DNA of 64,000 nucleotides from Hyphomicrobiales bacterium. Lineage in GTDB: Bacteria > Pseudomonadota > Alphaproteobacteria > Rhizobiales > Rhizobiaceae. Both the position numbers and the translations under genes were made by a program. The notes beneath the pieces were generated by a model. That model had not been told where the DNA came from. It saw only the letters and a program-made list of their open reading frames with translations, and ran no database searches. Where the stretch lies: the NCBI GenBank assembly GCA_900473205.1, contig UCLB01000029.1, positions 1-64,000 of the forward strand. The letters are read 5' to 3'. Positions 55,065 to 63,152 of this stretch are shown here, one piece after another. Within the stretch, counting starts at the first letter, position 1. The number at the start of each line of letters is the position of its first letter.

Positions 55065-55089
55065 AACCAGTCACGGGAGAATCCGTTCC
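55065..55089 (-). promoter_or_regulatory. GGAAC-N18-TT promoter of the host-attachment gene
   Basis: Minus strand GGAAC (55089-55085), then 18 bases, then TT (55066-55065) within GGTTATTC, 61 bp before ATG 55004. Confidence 0.65.
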
Positions 55090-55133
55090 TTAAGGATGTG
55101 CGCACAGCGATGCTGTCGCCTCACCAAACCCGC

Positions 55134-55745
55134 TCAGCAAAAGCCATTGAGCTTGAGAATTTTATACGCCTCGATGGATGCGCGCAGCTCATCTTCAGAG
55201 TTGCGGTTGCCCTGATTAACATCGGGATGGTGCATTTTCAGCCGGTTCTTGTACCGGCTTCTGATTTCCTCAGGCGTGGCATCGTGGGAAAGGCCAAGCG
55301 TTTCGAAGGCTTTTGCTTCCAGCACCTTCAGCTTGCGCTTTCGCAGTTCGGCCTTCTGTGCCTCGCGCTGCGCAGCGGTTTTGCGGGCGTTGAGCACTTT
55401 GGCAGAACCGGAGCGCTCAGTGGAGGGAAGAGGCATTTCGGTCGACTGGTTGATCCTGCTGCCAATCGTTTTACGGCTGCCGATGGCAGCTTCCTTCTGA
55501 AGGCGCGCGACGTCGGCGTTGGATGGCGCCGTCGTAAAGCTGTAACCCTTGTTGTACTCTCTCACATGCTCAAGACAGAACAGCAGATATAGGCCTTCCG
55601 CATTTGGGCCGACAGGGGCGCGGTGCGTGCCAATCTTCTCGCAGCCATCCCAGTGGCATTTCGGGCCTGCGGCCTGGCCGGTAGACACCGCATTTTTCTT
55701 GCGGGTGGACTTGAGGCCAACGAATATTTTCGAATCAACTGTCAT
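55134..55745 (-). CDS. DnaJ-domain protein
   Basis: 203 aa from ATG 55745. The N-terminal half has Cys residues in a CHWDGCEKIG and FCLEH arrangement that may bind metal. The C-terminal J-domain (FETLGLSHDATPEEI, YKNRLKMHHPDVNQG) contains the essential HPD, so it should stimulate an Hsp70. The domain order (Cys motif first, J last) is typical of the alphaproteobacterial DnaJ-like family near this locus type. The longer frame to 55775 is less likely. Confidence 0.85.
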   Translation of the reverse strand: MTVDSKIFVGLKSTRKKNAVSTGQAAGPKCHWDGCEKIGTHRAPVGPNAEGLYLLFCLEHVREYNKGYSFTTAPSNADVARLQKEAAIGSRKTIGSRINQSTEMPLPSTERSGSAKVLNARKTAAQREAQKAELRKRKLKVLEAKAFETLGLSHDATPEEIRSRYKNRLKMHHPDVNQGNRNSEDELRASIEAYKILKLNGFC

Positions 55746-55834
55746 GGTGCCTATATGGACCGAGTGTGCCATCACGGCAAGAATGCAGGCATAGAACTTC
55801 GAGCGTCATAATCAACCCCAGCGATAGGGAATAA

Positions 55835-56521
55835 TCATTCTGATCGGCGTGTCCGTGTCAGATACATTTCAACACCAGCTCGGGTCAGAAATGAGGCCAG
55901 CCCGATAGCGATTGCGACAATCCGTATCCGGAACTCATCGGTCTCGACCTCGGCCTGCCGCACCTCCAGAAGATTGCGCTCATTGACGGTGATATCCCCG
56001 ATGACATCACGAATGCGATCCATCGTCGCAACCGCCATATATGTGCTCTCCTGCGCCCGCGCGGCATCGGCACCATCAGTGTCGTGCAGCGTGATGGAGC
56101 GGCTCAACTCGCCCAGCTTTTCATCGATCAGCACGCCCAGCTGCCGCACCCGGGCCACCTGGCTGTCATTGTCGGAAACCCTGTTCAGCAGATTGACCCG
56201 CAGCGTCTGAAGGCGGCCCAACGCCTTCTCATAAGGTGCGAGATATTGCCTGTCGCTACTGACCAGATAACCCCGCTGCCCCGTTTCCGCATCATCCAGA
56301 GCGATGAGAACATCCTTCGTCGTATCGATGGCCTCATAGGTATGCACAACCATGTCCTGATGGTCGCTGAGAAGCGTGTGCGTCCAGGTCGTCGCGAAAA
56401 CCCCGGCAGCGATGACGATACCCACGGGTATGGAGCGTAACAAGGTCGGTACCGTCAGATAGTTCTGACGCAAGGACTCCCAAGACCATTCGCTCATCTG
56501 GCTCATCGCAGGTGCCGCCAT
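55835..56521 (-). CDS. CHASE3-domain membrane protein without output domain
   Basis: 228 aa. One membrane helix near 30-50 is followed by a periplasmic CHASE3 domain (TKDVLIALDDAETGQRGYLV is characteristic), a second helix near 200-215, and only a short basic tail. No kinase, GGDEF or methyl-accepting domain is attached, so it is a stand-alone sensor module or a partner of another protein. A weak GGAAC-N19-TT lies upstream on its strand. Confidence 0.8.
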   Translation of the reverse strand: MAAPAMSQMSEWSWESLRQNYLTVPTLLRSIPVGIVIAAGVFATTWTHTLLSDHQDMVVHTYEAIDTTKDVLIALDDAETGQRGYLVSSDRQYLAPYEKALGRLQTLRVNLLNRVSDNDSQVARVRQLGVLIDEKLGELSRSITLHDTDGADAARAQESTYMAVATMDRIRDVIGDITVNERNLLEVRQAEVETDEFRIRIVAIAIGLASFLTRAGVEMYLTRTRRSE

Positions 56522-56629
56522 TTCCGTTCGTCATATCCGCACCCGGATGAACCCGGATAAGACCAGCATCGCACGGAGTGCAGGGTGCTGCCAATCGAGA
56601 AAAACGGAGGAGCTTATGGACGGCGAAGC

Positions 56630-56655
56630 AATCCTGTGCTGGGTAATCCCGTTCC
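56630..56655 (-). promoter_or_regulatory. Weak GGAAC-N19-TT site upstream of the CHASE3 gene
   Basis: GGAAC (56655-56651) with TT after 19 bases (56631-56630), 109 bp before the CHASE3 start. Spacing and distance are less typical than the other five, so this is tentative. Confidence 0.3.
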
Positions 56656-56672
56656 TTTTGTGCGAATAAGAA

Positions 56673-57194
56673 ATGCAGTTACCGATGACAGACGATAAAA
56701 ACTTGCTTGCGCAACCCGGCCAATCAGAATCCGGCCATATCGACATTTACGCCGATGGCTCCTACGACGCAGCAAAAGAAAAAGGCGGCTGGGCCTTCGT
56801 CGCTCTCCACAACGGCCAGACGCTCGCCACGCAATCCGGCAGTTTCGCGGCCAAGACAAACAACGCACTGGAACTCATCGCCGCGCTAAAAGCCGCAGAA
56901 TGGGCAACCACCCACGCACCGTCGCTCAAAGTAACAATCTGGTCGGATTCAACGCACGTCGTAGAAGGCTGCAAACACTGGCGCCCAATCTGGAAAAACA
57001 ACGGCTGGAAGCGATACAACCCCAACCCAAAAGCCCGAAACCGCACCATCCCAGACGCCGCTCTGTGGAAACTGCTGGATGCCAAGCTTGCAGAAAACCC
57101 GCTTTTGACGGTGGCCTGGTGCAAGGGTCACCAGGGCGTTTCGGGGAATGAGCTGGCGGACGAGTTGGCGGGTGCCGCTTGTGCGCGAGGGTGA
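56673..57194 (+). CDS. rnhA: Ribonuclease HI family protein
   Basis: 173 aa. The catalytic residues of RNase H are visible: IYADGSYD (first Asp), NNALELIAALKA (Glu), IWSDSTHV (Asp), and CKGHQGVSGNELADELA (His and last Asp). It removes RNA from RNA/DNA hybrids. The N-terminus has a short polar extension before the fold. The start is uncertain between ATG 56673 and ATG 56685. Whether it is the housekeeping rnhA or a paralogue cannot be decided from this window. Confidence 0.88.
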   Translation: MQLPMTDDKNLLAQPGQSESGHIDIYADGSYDAAKEKGGWAFVALHNGQTLATQSGSFAAKTNNALELIAALKAAEWATTHAPSLKVTIWSDSTHVVEGCKHWRPIWKNNGWKRYNPNPKARNRTIPDAALWKLLDAKLAENPLLTVAWCKGHQGVSGNELADELAGAACARG

Positions 57195-57647
57195 CTGTGA
57201 CCGGTGATGTCGGCCCAACCTAATTCGTGCGCACAATCAACACGCGATCGAAACACAAAAACTCAAATTATTGCCTGACATGCAGGCGTGAGGAGAGGTG
57301 AAAGCTGAAGTCAGAAAATTTGCTCGCACCAAACGATCGGCGGTTTGCTTTTCGGAACAAATATTCCAGCCGGAGTTTATGCGACAAAACTATCTATGCT
57401 AGTCTTGCTTTAACCAGTAGGCGTATTGCCCAAAAAACACTGGGGTAGAACCAGCCTGTCCCAGACGTTCACTCCAGCATATTCGACAAGGCCGCTACTT
57501 TGATTACAAATCGTCTTAGAGAAGATAAAAAACATCTCGTTAATTATCGGTAAGAGGTACTTATCGATGGTTAGAGCCTCAACTGGCAATCATACCATGT
57601 GAGGAACCTCAACTTTAATATAGAGTTCCTTTAGCAAATCATTTACC
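57195..57647. other. Gene-free AT-rich stretch upstream of the RHE_PE00001 gene
   Basis: About 450 bp with no convincing gene. It contains an imperfect inverted repeat AGGAACCTC / AGAGTTCCT (57602-57610 and 57622-57630) just before ATG 57648, a possible operator. Otherwise nothing is recognised. Its composition differs from the GC-rich rnhA before it, consistent with an island boundary. Confidence 0.5.
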
Positions 57648-58676
57648 ATGATTTCAATGGCTTACGATCTCGCGAAAATCAGCATGAGAGCCTTGATGCG
57701 ACCGGCTTTTGATGCCGGTGTCGCTCTGGCACGCCTGGACGAGCGCATTGCCAAGTCGAAGGTAGGCGCCGGCTTCCTCGAACGGCAAAATTTCGCCGAT
57801 GCCTGCGCTTCGCTGTGGATCGACGGCGAACTCGTCCATCTCGAAGACCTCGTCCTCCACGACCATGTCAGAGATATTCGCACACCCACCCACGAGCTGA
57901 CCATCGCTCGCGATGTTTTGCGCACCCGTCGGCGTATCGCCGCGCAGGCACCCAGCTGGGCGTTGTCGAGCGACGGTCTCCGCTCGCTGCGGAAAACCGC
58001 GGAGATTACTACGGCTGACACGGAAGAAGCGCAGACGATCGGTGCCATCCGGCGTGCGGTCACGATCGATCCGGAAAGGGAGGGGGATGACGCCGACGAC
58101 GTGGAAAATCTACCCGGCGTGGACTATGCCGCCATTGATGCTGTCTTGGCCCGATCCGAAGCTGCGATCGAGAACGCAACGCGGCTCGGCCGTGGCGGCG
58201 GCCAAGAGAAAGATCCGATGATCTACGATGTCGACTGGGATGAGGACGCGCGGCTTGAGGAATGGCGCGCTGTGTTGCGGCGGGCCGAAAACTTGCCGGC
58301 GGTGCTGCAGGCGATCGTCGCCCTTGATGCCTGGAACGAACTTTCCGTCCTGCAGCATGCGCCCTGGCTCGGCCGGCTATTTGCCGCCTCCATCCTGCGC
58401 CAGGCCGGTATCACCACCGGTGACCATCTCGCCACCATCAACCTCGGACTGAAAACCATTCCCGTCGATCGGCGCCGACATCGCGATCGGGAAACCAGGT
58501 TGCTCGCCATCGCCCACGGGTTTTTGGCGGCCGCCGAGATCGGCATGAAGGAGCATGACCGGCTGACGCTGGCTAAAACGATGATGGACCGAAAACTGCA
58601 CGGGCGGCGGACGTCTTCCAAACTGCCGGAGCTGGTCGAGCTCGTCATGGCAAACTGCCGGTGGCCGATCCTGTGA
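57648..58676 (+). pseudogene. RHE_PE00001-family (DUF1612) protein, C-terminally truncated
   Basis: 342 aa. It resembles the rhizobial RHE_PE00001 family often found on plasmids and islands ([38 protein letters not shown] text, [28 protein letters not shown]). Family members continue with a helix-turn-helix after [12 protein letters not shown]. Here that point is followed at once by NCRWPIL and a stop. The lost end coincides with the truncated 3' end of the minus-strand gene at about 58650, so it is judged broken by a rearrangement. An 11-bp direct repeat CAAACTGCCGG spans the junction (58619 and 58651). Confidence 0.75.
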
Positions 58677-59113
58677 AGCTCGTCAATGATGTTTTCATTG
58701 TTGATACGAAGCGGGGTCTCGTCATCCTCGGCGCTTCTGAGAAGATTTGTCAGCACGCGGATGGTCTCAAAATCCCGAGTGTCCATCGTCGGCTCCCATG
58801 CGAAGCCCGGCGTTTTCGGCGTCGTGAGCAGGAGGTTCGCAAGGGTTTCAATCTCCCAAGCCTGAACGGAGTGGCCGTTCAGGATACTATCGCTCCCGGC
58901 TTCCTTGGGATACCGGAAAATCCCCTTCCTGATGCTGTCCTTCCGCCCTGTCTGCAGGGCATGGGTTGACCACGCCATGGTCAAGAAACCGAAGTCGTTG
59001 ATATGGGAAAGCCTGGCAACAAGCTCTCGAAGTTTCGGCGTGATGTATCCGGCCAACGGTTCTGCGGGATGCCGCTTTCTCAAAAGGAGCGGTGGCGCCG
59101 AAATGTTGGTCAT
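58651..59113 (-). pseudogene. Truncated 5' part of an unrecognised gene
   Basis: About 150 codons from ATG 59113 look coding (YITPKLRELVARLSHINDFG, RYPKEAGSDSILNGHSVQAW, WEIETLANLLLTTPKTPGF). After the junction near 58650 the frame runs into the antisense of the RHE_PE00001 gene (to 58223), so its natural 3' end is missing. No signal peptide or membrane helix, no recognised family. It lies 74 bp downstream of the coiled-coil membrane protein on the same strand, so the two were probably an operon. Confidence 0.55.
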
Positions 59114-59187
59114 TAGTAGTTGGCGGTGCCAATAAGAAAGGCGAATGACACGCTCCTATCCGGATTACCTAGAGGGATGGAACTGCG

Positions 59188-60576
59188 TTATTCGGCGTCA
59201 TTGGCGGCTTTTTTCGCCGCCTTCGGTGGCAGTTTAAGTGTTGCCCCGTTCGGACCGACGCTCACTTCCGGCCCTAGTCCCATGACAGCGCCGAGGGCGG
59301 CAAGCGAGCTAACCTCTCCGTCGCCTTTCGCGCCCATTTGGAAAAGTCCAGCACAGGCGCCTTCGACCCATTTTTCCGGGAGCTGTGCGCCTTCCTTGTT
59401 GGTCATTTCCATCGCAGTCTCAATAACCCAGCTTGCGCGGTTGATGTCCATTCCATACCGCTGGAGTTCCTGCATGGTACGCAGCTCAGTGTCGTATGAA
59501 AGGCGTAGAAATGACACGAGGTATGCAATGAAGCCTATAGCGACCGCTGACAGAAGCAGTCCACGAAGGGCCAACATCCAGAGCAATATCGTGTTGTCGG
59601 GCAATTTGGGGGCCAATGTCTCCGTGGCCGTATTCGGAGCTGAAGCCTGATTGTCGGCCGGATTCTGAGCTTGGCTCGTCTGCGCCGGGTCCTTTAGGGC
59701 AGACCGTTCGATTACCGCCAGCAGATCGGAGGCGAGTTGGCTCCTTTCCTGTGTCAGGGAAACAAAAGACTGGAACGTGTAAAATGCAGCACCACCGGCT
59801 AATGCTGCGCCGCCGATGCAGATCCAGATGAGGAACATCAGCTTCATCAGCGACTGTCGGGAGCTTGGTGGGCGGGCCAGGAAGCCCTGCACCTGTGTAG
59901 TTATGTCCTCGCGCAATTTGCGGCGTGCGAACATGTGGTCCGACTGGTCAAATTCCTTAATCTTCTCATCCAGTGCAGCTTTTTCATTGCTGATGCGCTC
60001 CCGCGCTCCCGCTTCCCGCTTCCGGATTTCTTCCTCAGCCTGAAGCTGCTGCTCCTCGAACTTCTTCCGGCGCTCGGCGGCATCTTCTTCGTAGCTGATG
60101 CGCAAGTTTTCTGCGTTTTCCAGCATTGTATGATGCAGTTGGGCAAGCGATGCCGTTTCGCGATCGATTATGCCAAGCGTGTTTTCAGCCAGTCCCTTTG
60201 CGTCACCAGCTTTCGGGAATGTCAGGTAGCGGCGGATGATTTCCTCTACCTCCAAAAGCTTCTCAGCATCTATCCGCCCGTTCTCGGGGGCGAACTTTAT
60301 GATGTCGTAATAAGCGGGGTTGAGACTCGCCAGTACGTTGCCACGGTTCATGTTCAGGTTGAATGTGGTGTCGCCTGGATTGAAAGAAAATGACTGAATC
60401 AGAAAGGAAGGGCCCTTCTTTTTCCGTATTAATTCGAATTTGTTTTCCGGTAGTGGGACGCCGCCTAGATCAATGCCCATATGGTTCGAGCCAAATCTTT
60501 CCTTCAGCTCGGTCAGCATATCAAGAATGGTTTTGTCCGTTACTTTGGCTACATAAAGGTCGGTCACGTGCAACAT
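59188..60576 (-). CDS. Unrecognised coiled-coil protein with two membrane helices
   Basis: 462 aa. A soluble N-terminal domain (about 1-145) is followed by a charged coiled coil (about 150-212, rich in EEDAAERRKKFEEQQ-type heptads). Membrane helices lie at about 246-268 and 330-356 with a Gln/Ala/Pro-rich loop between them. The C-terminal cytoplasmic domain is small. No family is recognised. Its neighbours (a truncated gene downstream and a divergent HEPN protein with its start only 9 bp away) suggest an accessory, possibly defence-type, locus. Its start is ATG 60576 with a weak TGCGGGG. Confidence 0.6.
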   Translation of the reverse strand: MLHVTDLYVAKVTDKTILDMLTELKERFGSNHMGIDLGGVPLPENKFELIRKKKGPSFLIQSFSFNPGDTTFNLNMNRGNVLASLNPAYYDIIKFAPENGRIDAEKLLEVEEIIRRYLTFPKAGDAKGLAENTLGIIDRETASLAQLHHTMLENAENLRISYEEDAAERRKKFEEQQLQAEEEIRKREAGARERISNEKAALDEKIKEFDQSDHMFARRKLREDITTQVQGFLARPPSSRQSLMKLMFLIWICIGGAALAGGAAFYTFQSFVSLTQERSQLASDLLAVIERSALKDPAQTSQAQNPADNQASAPNTATETLAPKLPDNTILLWMLALRGLLLSAVAIGFIAYLVSFLRLSYDTELRTMQELQRYGMDINRASWVIETAMEMTNKEGAQLPEKWVEGACAGLFQMGAKGDGEVSSLAALGAVMGLGPEVSVGPNGATLKLPPKAAKKAANDAE

Positions 60577-60585
60577 CCCCCGCAG

Positions 60586-61092
60586 ATGAAAGAAGATAGG
60601 CTTGAAGAATACCTAGGCGCGTCCAGCAACTTTCCTCTTCTCGTCGAAAGCTGGGCGAATGCAGCATATTGGTTCAACCAAGCTGTTGCCGAGACACTCG
60701 ATACGGTAGCCGTCTTCAAGCTTGAGACGACAATAGAAGTGTTATTTCGGTCGGAAGACATGGCCGGCAGCAAAAGCCGTCTGAGGGAAAGTTTTGAGGC
60801 GTTCTTTGGACTTAAGGGGGCGCAACAGTATCCAGGCAGCGCACTTACCGTTGACCAATTCATCCTTAACATCACGACGGCCCGATCGCGTGTTGCCCAC
60901 GGGACTTGGCCCACGATCAATACAGACTTGCCAGGGTATAGAAAGCAAAAGCCGATTGACCGCCGCGAATTGGAAATGATCGCCGGTCAACTTCTTGTTC
61001 GGTTCGCTCATTTCTTGGAGCTATATGGCGCTGCGCGCGAGACGTCGGACTCTATGGATACCTTCTTTGGATGGATCAAGGTCAACCAATAA
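60586..61092 (+). CDS. HEPN-domain protein (ApeA-like), possible RNase
   Basis: 168 aa, helical. Residues about 25-55 (WANAAYWFNQAVAETLDTVAVFKLETTIEVLF) and the Arg-x4-His motif RSRVAH (Arg100-His105) match the HEPN fold found in ApeA-type and toxin RNases. It may be the C-terminal domain of a larger protein, because the frame opens upstream only through the antisense of the neighbouring gene. ATG 60586 is taken as the start, with 9 bp between it and the divergent start. The frame after its TAA stays open for 72 codons (to 61311). Confidence 0.6.
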   Translation: MKEDRLEEYLGASSNFPLLVESWANAAYWFNQAVAETLDTVAVFKLETTIEVLFRSEDMAGSKSRLRESFEAFFGLKGAQQYPGSALTVDQFILNITTARSRVAHGTWPTINTDLPGYRKQKPIDRRELEMIAGQLLVRFAHFLELYGAARETSDSMDTFFGWIKVNQ

Positions 61093-61420
61093 CAACCGCA
61101 AATCCGCGCGACTAACCCGGAAAAAGTCAATGAAGGTCCTTACTTGATCTTTCGCGAGTATGAGCAGGTTGAGTACTTATCAGAGCCAGATCTTCATATT
61201 GATAGGGTTGGGGTAAAAAGCCTGAAATTTCATTGGTTTCCAATCGCAATAGCGTGGTCGCAAGTTCGAACTGGTTCAAGGCGACACATGCTCCGGGTAA
61301 GCGGCTGTTAGCCGATCTAAAAACGACCCTTCACGTCGTGAAGGCCTGACCTCAATTACGGGCTCGCTCTGCTCGAACAGAGTATCGAGTTCCATGCAAT
61401 TTTTGATGTATGATGCAGCT
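61093..61420. other. Gene-poor stretch with an in-frame open extension of the HEPN gene
   Basis: Directly after the HEPN stop codon the same frame is open until TAG 61309-61311. The text looks protein-like (GPYLIFREYEQVEYLSEPDL, then a Trp-rich stretch). No start codon or family is recognised. A perfect inverted repeat CCTTCAC/GTGAAGG (61328-61344) follows. Apart from these I see nothing in it. Confidence 0.4.
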
Positions 61421-62344
61421 TTAGACAGCGTGCTCACAGCTCAACCTTGCATGATACTTGCGAGGGGAGCAGCCCATGATACGCTTGAAGGCGGTGCTGA
61501 AAGCGCTGTCAGAGTCATATCCGACCGCCACGGCGGCTGAGGCAATTGTTCTGTGTGGCAGCCTCAGAGCGTCGGCGGCTAACATCATGCGCCAGCGCGT
61601 TAGATATTCCATCGGACTGGCGCCGACGCTTGCCTTGAAGCGGAGCGCAAAGATAGTGCGCGACATGCCAGCGATCTTGGCCATTGCCGCGACGCTCCAT
61701 CGATCAGCTGGTTTCGCATGCAGAGCTGCGATGACCGCTGCGACGGGTGGGTCAGCTAACGCCGAAAGCCATCCAACACGTGTGCCGTCCCGCGCTGTGA
61801 GGTGCTGGCGCAGTGCCTGGATCAGTATCAAATGGGAGAGGTGCTCAACGAGAAGATCGCTTCCTGCTCTAGGTGTACGCAGCTCCGCCATCATCCGGTC
61901 CAGCGCCCAGCGCATCGCGGTCTGATCTGTTTGGTCGTTGATATGGACAACCGGTGGAAGCATGCCGAGCAGCAAACTCGAATCCGGAGTGTCGAAACCG
62001 AAATGTGCGGCACAGACAAAGCAAGTGCCTCCCTTCTCATAGATAACGACTTCGCCATTGCTTCGGCCAGCGAAGAAAACAGCGGCATCCACGGATGTGA
62101 GGCCTTGTTTGCTGCAAATGCGAAACGGACGACCGCTCGGCAGCAAGACGCAATCCCCGGCTTTGAGTCGGAGCGGCGTGGCGCCGTCCTCCAGCGTCAA
62201 CCAACACGCACCTTCCAGCACCGCATAGCAGTACAGGCCCTCATGCGGTGGAAACCTGATTGAAAGGTCGCCTCCCACATCGGTGGCGCCGGTCTCCAGT
62301 CGACGAGGCTTCAATATAGTCAGGATGTCGGACAATGGATCCAT
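61421..62344 (-). CDS. AraC-family transcription regulator
   Basis: 307 aa from ATG 62344 (MDPLSDILTILKPRRLE). An N-terminal AraC_binding_2/cupin-like domain (GDCVLLPSGRPFRI, SSLLLGMLPPVVHI) is followed by a C-terminal HTH_18 pair (WSVAAMAKIAGMSRTIFALRF, AAVAVGYDSDSAFSTAFKRIM). The upstream frame of 121 extra codons is not supported. It is divergent from the DUF2306-epimerase operon, the likely target. Confidence 0.9.
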   Translation of the reverse strand: MDPLSDILTILKPRRLETGATDVGGDLSIRFPPHEGLYCYAVLEGACWLTLEDGATPLRLKAGDCVLLPSGRPFRICSKQGLTSVDAAVFFAGRSNGEVVIYEKGGTCFVCAAHFGFDTPDSSLLLGMLPPVVHINDQTDQTAMRWALDRMMAELRTPRAGSDLLVEHLSHLILIQALRQHLTARDGTRVGWLSALADPPVAAVIAALHAKPADRWSVAAMAKIAGMSRTIFALRFKASVGASPMEYLTRWRMMLAADALRLPHRTIASAAVAVGYDSDSAFSTAFKRIMGCSPRKYHARLSCEHAV

Positions 62345-62494
62345 GTTTCGAACGATCTCGAAGATTTCTAGTCTGAATGAGCATAGATGGTTCGCAAAGG
62401 GCGGGGTAGTCTTTGGAAAATGTAAAATCAAAGGAAATCTCATGCCTACGTCCCTCGTTCTTTGGTTGCGGAGATGCTGCATCTTGGGAATGCT

Positions 62495-63148
62495 ATGAAG
62501 ATGGTGCATGTATCTCAATCTCGCCTGGGCCTGCTCGTCTGGGCGTCCACGGCAACGATCTCGACCGCGGTGGCGCTGTTTTCCTATCGCTATCTTGCGG
62601 GCCAGGGGCCGGTTCCCGCAAATATCGCTGCCAACCGGCAGCTCGATCCGTGGATTGCAGTGCACGCGGCCGGCGCTGCTACAGCACTGCTTCTCGGACC
62701 GTGGCAATTTCGGCCGCGATTAAGAGTACGGTGGCCGTTTCTTCACAAGTGTATTGGTCGCCTTTACGTCTTCGGCTGGGCCAGCGGTGGCCTAGCAGCG
62801 CTGGTGCTGGCGACGGGACTGTCCTCGGGTCCCGTGGCTGGTGCGGGTTTCGCTGCCCTCGGCTTGGCGTGGCTGATGACGACGGGTCTTGCAGTACGCG
62901 AGGTTCTTGTCGGCCGTATTGTATCGCACCGGCGCTGGATGATCCGGTCCTTCGCGCTCACGCTCTCAGCAGTGACGCTTCGTATCTACCTGCCGCTCTC
63001 GGACGTTTTTAACATCGAATTTCTGATTGCCTATCGCACCATCGCGTGGGCCTGTTGGCTGCCGAACCTTCTGCTCGCGGAGCTCTATCTCTGGCGTCGT
63101 CCGACAAGCGTTCTGGTCGCTCATTCCATGACACCTTCCAAGGGGTAA
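62495..63148 (+). CDS. DUF2306 membrane protein
   Basis: 217 aa with about six hydrophobic helices. It has the DUF2306 layout: HKCIGRLYVFGWASGG, VSHRRWMIRSFALTLSAVTLR (conserved His-Arg-Trp-Met) and a final LLLAELYLWR helix. Function unknown. Starts at ATG 62495 or 62501. It lies 4 bp before the epimerase gene, an obvious operon. Confidence 0.82.
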   Translation: MKMVHVSQSRLGLLVWASTATISTAVALFSYRYLAGQGPVPANIAANRQLDPWIAVHAAGAATALLLGPWQFRPRLRVRWPFLHKCIGRLYVFGWASGGLAALVLATGLSSGPVAGAGFAALGLAWLMTTGLAVREVLVGRIVSHRRWMIRSFALTLSAVTLRIYLPLSDVFNIEFLIAYRTIAWACWLPNLLLAELYLWRRPTSVLVAHSMTPSKG

Positions 63149-63152
63149 CTAA

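Noticed and set aside
58223..58650. 3' part of the minus-strand frame reading through to 58223
   Set aside because: It is antisense to the RHE_PE00001 gene and Ser/Arg-rich; only the part from 59113 to about 58651 looks coding.
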